Assembly: GCA_016801885.1 (NCBI GenBank)
Contig: CM028886.1
Location: 18,627,866 to 18,691,865 of the forward strand
DNA: 64,000 bases
Reading direction: 5' to 3'
DNA from: Toxotes chatareus
Lineage: Eukaryota; Chordata; Actinopteri; Toxotidae
Shown piece after piece: positions 61,501 through 64,000 of the stretch. Position numbers and translations under genes: made by a program. Below the pieces are notes generated by a model. It worked only from the letters and a program-made list of their open reading frames with translations. It was not told where the DNA came from and ran no database searches. Each line of letters begins with the position of its first letter. The stretch's first letter is position 1.

Positions 61501-63724
61501 GGATGCCGTATGGAGCTGGCGACAAGAAGACCACATGGGAAAAAAGAAAACAAGAATAGAAAGAAAAAGAAAAAAAAGACAAAGTTTATCCTATGATGAG
61601 ATTAACTCAAAGCCTGCACAGATGTAGCTTGAGAACCGGATGGTTGCAATACTGTGGAAAAAGAAAAACCCAGTGTTTGTTAAACACCAAAAATATAATG
61701 TGTACAAGTCAATCTGACTATAGTCTAAAATACTTTAAGGTGGTTGTTTGCCCAAGCTTCAGGTTTACAGACCAACACATGGTTCCTGATGTGGCTAAAT
61801 GCATTTTTTCAGAACATAGCTATATATTTCTGCCAGCTGAAAATAGCAGGAATTACCCACAGCTGACAACACATGTATCAGAAGCTTTCATACTCAGCAT
61901 GCCTAAAGTCTTAATCACAGTCTGTTAAGAAAATACTCGGGACCTACGGTCAGTGATGATGGCATCAAACAGAGCAGCTTCCCTCCACACAGACTTGGAT
62001 GCATCACACACCATTACATCCAAATACATCCTCTCTGTTCCATACTGCCGCAGGTTGGCTCTGATATTCTCATCAGGCCCTCGCCACTTCTGGTTTTTAC
62101 GGCTCGACCGACCTGAAAGACAAAGGCACTTTGATAATAATAAATTCAGAGCAGTAAGAGCAGGGTCCTGCCTCTGTTGCCAGCTAGAATTAAAATAACT
62201 TTAAGGTACTACAGTTGATGTGCCATGTAAGCTCTGAGTAGACAAAACTTACCTTTGCCATGAATAGTGTTATAATCAATATCTGTTCCGCAGACATAGG
62301 CTCCAAAATGAGAACATGCAACCAACAAGCTCCCTGAAACAGACAAAGACAAAGAACTGAAAGAATTCACTGATGATTCCCAAAAGTGTGTGTAGGTGTA
62401 GGGATACGTACATGTCTGAGAGGCAGTGACATATATAACTCACCTGTGCCAACAAATGGGTCAAACACAAGGTCATTCTCTTTGACCTTAGCATGGTTGG
62501 CCATGATGAATGAGAGGCCAGCATCCATACTGGTGTTTCCAATGAAGTGTCTGTTCTTCACACTGTGGGAGCGAATCAGTTCACGCTGACCGTCCGCTAT
62601 CTGGTGCAGGAGTGTGCAAGGACGAAAAGTTCAGTTGGGGATTACTTCTTTTTAGTCTCATGCAAACAAAGAATGGCATGTATCTCACCCATCGGCCAAA
62701 GTAGATGTAGTTTGGATGCTCGGGGATGTTGTTGGGGTCTGTGCCGTAATCCTCCAGCAAACAGAAGATGTGCTGGGGGCTTTTTAGGCTCACTGCTCCC
62801 TCAAAAGGAAGATACTCCAAAGCCTGACATGAAGGTACAGAACATGATATTCTGAGCATATGTGCAGGCTCACAGAGATGAAAATACGCTACGCACATTT
62901 CTGAGCATATCACACCCATCTAAACACTCACATCAATTCTTTTGATTCTGTCTGAAAACTCCAGAGTCTTGTTGAAAGTGTAGATGTTGATTCTGTACGT
63001 GGAGTCTTTGTGCATGTAAGGTGACTGTAGAGGAGTGTGTAGGAAGAGCACAAACACAAATTAAAACATATAAGTTTATATCCCATATGTTTCATATAAA
63101 ACGTTTCCTAAATTTGCATGGAATGCATGAATTTGTCTGTCCAACACAATATTACTATAAACTGTAGCATCACAAACCATGTTCTCTGATGGGTAGCTCA
63201 AGAGGGATGTTCTGAGTTCACTGTGTGTTTTTCCACAGCCCCATAATTCAAAGGCAGACCTGGAAGGGTAATGCAAATGAAACTACATCTACATTACTGC
63301 CAGTATATCACATTAAACACTGCCAAGGCAACAAAGCCACAGGTTAACGGATGAACAGCAATATGTGCAGCATGTTAATGTCATTCCATTACCACAGGTG
63401 CCAGACCATCACTTACTTTGCACAAACAGATCTTGACATGATGCCATGGACATCCTCCTCAGACAAACCATCTAAACACCAGAAAGGAGACTAGAGAGAG
63501 GAAGCAATAACATGAGTGGCTTTGAGGAAAGGGGGTCTACAGGGAAAAATCTGATCTCATGTTGCCATTGTCACATCATCTCTCTGGAGCCAAATGATTT
63601 GTTAGAAACAACGGGGAGGGGGGATAAGAATTAAAACAGGTGCATTAGATTTGCAAACCTTTTCGTTGAAGTTTTCACCAGGTTGGAACAGTTTTCCTCT
63701 GATAGCCAACAGGGCCTTAATCTC
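55369..63724 (-). CDS. trmt11: TRMT11, tRNA (guanine(10)-N2)-methyltransferase catalytic subunit, exons 2-13 (5' end outside window)
   Basis: TRMT11, with its activator TRMT112, methylates N2 of guanosine-10 in tRNAs using S-adenosylmethionine in the cytoplasm (established for the family). Twelve coding exons join without breaking frame: 63724-63659, 63490-63417, 63259-63178, 63024-62932, 62823-62689, 62600-62444, 62333-62253, 62112-61948, 61515-61443, 61126-60992, 57717-57597 and 55509-55369. They give 440 codons and TAA at 55369-55371. The mammalian protein is about 463 residues, so only about 24 residues (exon 1) are missing beyond the right edge. The first five exons here cover the N-terminal THUMP-type RNA-binding region. 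The Rossmann methyltransferase domain follows, with motif I FDPFVGTG, the acidic GTDID motif and catalytic DPPYG. All introns are GT-AG. No frameshift or lost key residue was seen. Confidence 0.95.
55510..57596 (-). other. TRMT11 intron before last exon
   Basis: A 2,087-base intron (phase 0) with donor GTGTGT. It contains an interspersed repeat at 57315-57565. The remainder is AT-rich with no further feature seen. Confidence 0.85.
57315..57565. repeat. Teleost interspersed repeat (GATTAATC-rich family)
   Basis: It runs from AATGATTATTTTCATGATTG and ATTAATCTCTTAGATTAGTG through TTGTTTTATCCAACACTCAA to GCCGATTAATTTTC and TAATAATTCCAGCTCTAATG. Blocks of GATTAATC at one end and a CAGCTCT tail at the other are typical of a high-copy repeat I remember from percomorph genomes. 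The name is not certain. It sits at the 5' end of the intron upstream of the last exon. Confidence 0.5.
57597..57717 (-). CDS. trmt11: TRMT11 coding exon 12
   Basis: It reads YCEEMVPLNPCLRLISNCEQ, then TLSSHTSRRLITMEKIKEPE. It is bounded by CAG on the upstream side and GTGTGT on the downstream side, entering in phase 2. The SSHTSRRLITMEK block is near-invariant in vertebrate TRMT11. Confidence 0.95.
57795..57968 (+). repeat. Telomere-like (TAACCC) teleost repeat with AGGACCGG core and CA tail
   Basis: Degenerate CCTAACC units (about 57805-57870) are followed by CTCAAACAGCCCTCTGAAG, GTGAGGACCGGTCACAATGT, CCTCACTTTCCCAAAATATC and CCTCACAAATATATAAGTAC, ending in a CA repeat. I recognise this order from memory as a widespread percomorph repeat. 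The TAACCC-like part resembles telomere DNA but is interrupted and does not mark a chromosome end. Confidence 0.65.
60724..60737 (-). promoter_or_regulatory. CTCF-like motif (weak candidate)
   Basis: The minus strand reads TCAATAGGGGGCAG, matching the CTCF core consensus at about 12 of 14 positions. It lies in the largest TRMT11 intron, in the same orientation as the candidates at 20892 and 44588. Confidence 0.25.
60992..61126 (-). CDS. trmt11: TRMT11 coding exon 11
   Basis: It reads YVDSHVPVSQAYHLSDIFTD, then LLNFSAHHLVMGGRLVYWLP and VYRPE. It starts after CAG and ends at GTGAGT. HVPVS, YHLSDIF and GGRLVYWLPVY are conserved strands of the methyltransferase fold. Confidence 0.95.
61127..61442 (-). 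other. TRMT11 intron between exons 10 and 11
   Basis: A 316-base AT-rich intron (phase 2) with donor GTATGT. Nothing else was seen in it. Confidence 0.85.
61443..61515 (-). CDS. trmt11: TRMT11 coding exon 10
   Basis: It completes the catalytic DPPYG motif: the last base of exon 9 and the first two here make the first Pro codon. It continues GIRESTRRTGSHKAITKPPDG. The last part (KAITKPPDG) sits in a loop that is variable among vertebrates. Confidence 0.93.
61516..61947 (-). other. TRMT11 intron between exons 9 and 10
   Basis: A 432-base intron (phase 1) that splits the catalytic DPPYG codon run. The donor is GTAGGT. Nothing else was seen in it. Confidence 0.85.
61948..62112 (-). CDS. trmt11: TRMT11 coding exon 9
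   Basis: It reads RSSRKNQKWRGPDENIRANL, RQYGTERMYLDVMVCDASKS and VWREAALFDAIITD. RKNQKWRGPDENIRANLRQYG is near-identical to the mammalian protein, and FDAIITD leads into the catalytic DPPYG motif. Confidence 0.95.
62253..62333 (-). CDS. trmt11: TRMT11 coding exon 8
   Basis: It reads SLLVACSHFGAYVCGTDIDY, then NTIHGK. It continues motif I begun in exon 7 and contains GTDID, the acidic motif expected to contact the ribose of S-adenosylmethionine. Confidence 0.95.
62444..62600 (-). CDS. trmt11: TRMT11 coding exon 7
   Basis: It reads IADGQRELIRSHSVKNRHFI, GNTSMDAGLSFIMANHAKVK and ENDLVFDPFVGTG, the last Gly codon being split by the next intron (phase 1). It carries motif I of the S-adenosylmethionine site. 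Confidence 0.97.
62689..62823 (-). CDS. trmt11: TRMT11 coding exon 6
   Basis: Forty-five codons in phase 0: ALEYLPFEGAVSLKSPQHIF, CLLEDYGTDPNNIPEHPNYI, YFGRW. The LPFEG, LEDYG and YFGRW blocks are hallmarks of TRMT11 between the RNA-binding region and the catalytic domain. Confidence 0.97.
62932..63024 (-). CDS. trmt11: TRMT11 coding exon 5
   Basis: Thirty-one codons in phase 0: SPYMHKDSTYRINIYTFNKT then LEFSDRIKRID. It lies in the THUMP-type region. Confidence 0.95.
63178..63259 (-). CDS. trmt11: TRMT11 coding exon 4
   Basis: It enters in phase 2 and reads SAFELWGCGKTHSELRTSLL then SYPSENM. FELWG is a conserved TRMT11 block. The donor GTTTGT is non-optimal but canonical at GT. Confidence 0.93.
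63417..63490 (-). CDS. trmt11: TRMT11 coding exon 3
   Basis: It reads SPFWCLDGLSEEDVHGIMSR then SVCA plus two bases of the next Lys codon. It is bounded by TAG and GTAAGT. Confidence 0.93.
63659..63724 (-). CDS. trmt11: TRMT11 coding exon 2
   Basis: Twenty-two codons in phase 0: EIKALLAIRGKLFQPGENFN then EK. The acceptor is TTGCAG after a pyrimidine run. The donor GTTTGC is weak but keeps frame with exon 3. The start codon lies upstream, outside the window. Confidence 0.88.
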
Positions 63725-64000
63725 CTGCAAGAGGGGGCAGAAAAAAAAAACCCAACCCAAATACAGATATACTGCGTAGCGACTTCGCAGTCCTAAAAAT
63801 CGCTGAGAGACAGACCCTACAAAAAAAATCCACTGAGACTTCGAACCTAAATTTAACAGTTAGGCAAGAAACAAAAGATAATCAACCCATGATAATATGC
63901 TCTAAAATATAACCAAAAATAACCTCAGGGATCAAAGAAAATTATTGTCAACAAAAAATATGGCGTCCCACCCGCTCTCTCTCTCTCTCAAACAAAAAAA
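63725..64000 (-). other. Part of TRMT11 first intron
   Basis: No start-codon exon matching the expected N-terminus is present in either frame. The sequence is AT-rich and ends in a CT run at about 63974-63990. Exon 1 and the promoter therefore lie beyond the right edge. Confidence 0.7.

Noticed and set aside
1..64000. CRISPR arrays, bacterial operons, tRNA or rRNA genes
   Set aside because: None seen; the sequence is eukaryotic with introns and vertebrate repeats.

Overview
The window is vertebrate genomic DNA, most likely from a percomorph teleost. The evidence is GT-AG introns, many CA/GT microsatellites, several interspersed repeats I recognise from memory as common in teleosts, a decayed Ty3/gypsy retrotransposon of the kind found in fish, and a multi-exon gene whose product is plainly the vertebrate tRNA methyltransferase TRMT11. 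There is no bacterial or organellar signature. Nearly all open reading frames of 60-180 codons look like chance frames in non-coding DNA.

Right end (about 55.1-64.0 kb, minus strand): TRMT11. Twelve coding exons can be placed to the base, with consistent phases and canonical splice sites. They give 440 codons plus a stop. Only the first coding exon (about 24 codons, by comparison with the mammalian protein) lies beyond the right edge. The largest intron carries a telomere-like teleost repeat and the second largest carries another interspersed repeat.

Left 55 kb: a gene desert lying 3' of TRMT11. I found no exon of a conserved protein. It holds one decayed Ty3/gypsy element (about 2.35-5.53 kb) with recognisable LTR-end, gag, protease, reverse transcriptase, RNase H and integrase remnants in broken frames. 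It also holds several interspersed repeat copies, microsatellites, an 18-bp minisatellite, three perfect or near-perfect inverted repeats, a local 52-bp duplication near 37 kb, and one unidentified decayed coding-like stretch near 32.8-33.1 kb.

In human the order is NCOA7-HINT3-TRMT11-CENPW-RSPO3 (established knowledge). The desert therefore lies on the side that faces CENPW/RSPO3 in mammals and may be regulatory landscape; that is inference. Candidate regulatory signals (CTCF-like, DR1, CRE, GATA, TCF/LEF) are motif matches only. I did not see a clearly new biological system. The items most worth checking are the 52-bp duplicated motif, the perfect 16-bp hairpin at 9.4 kb, the decayed coding-like segment at 32.8 kb and the possible conserved non-coding blocks.
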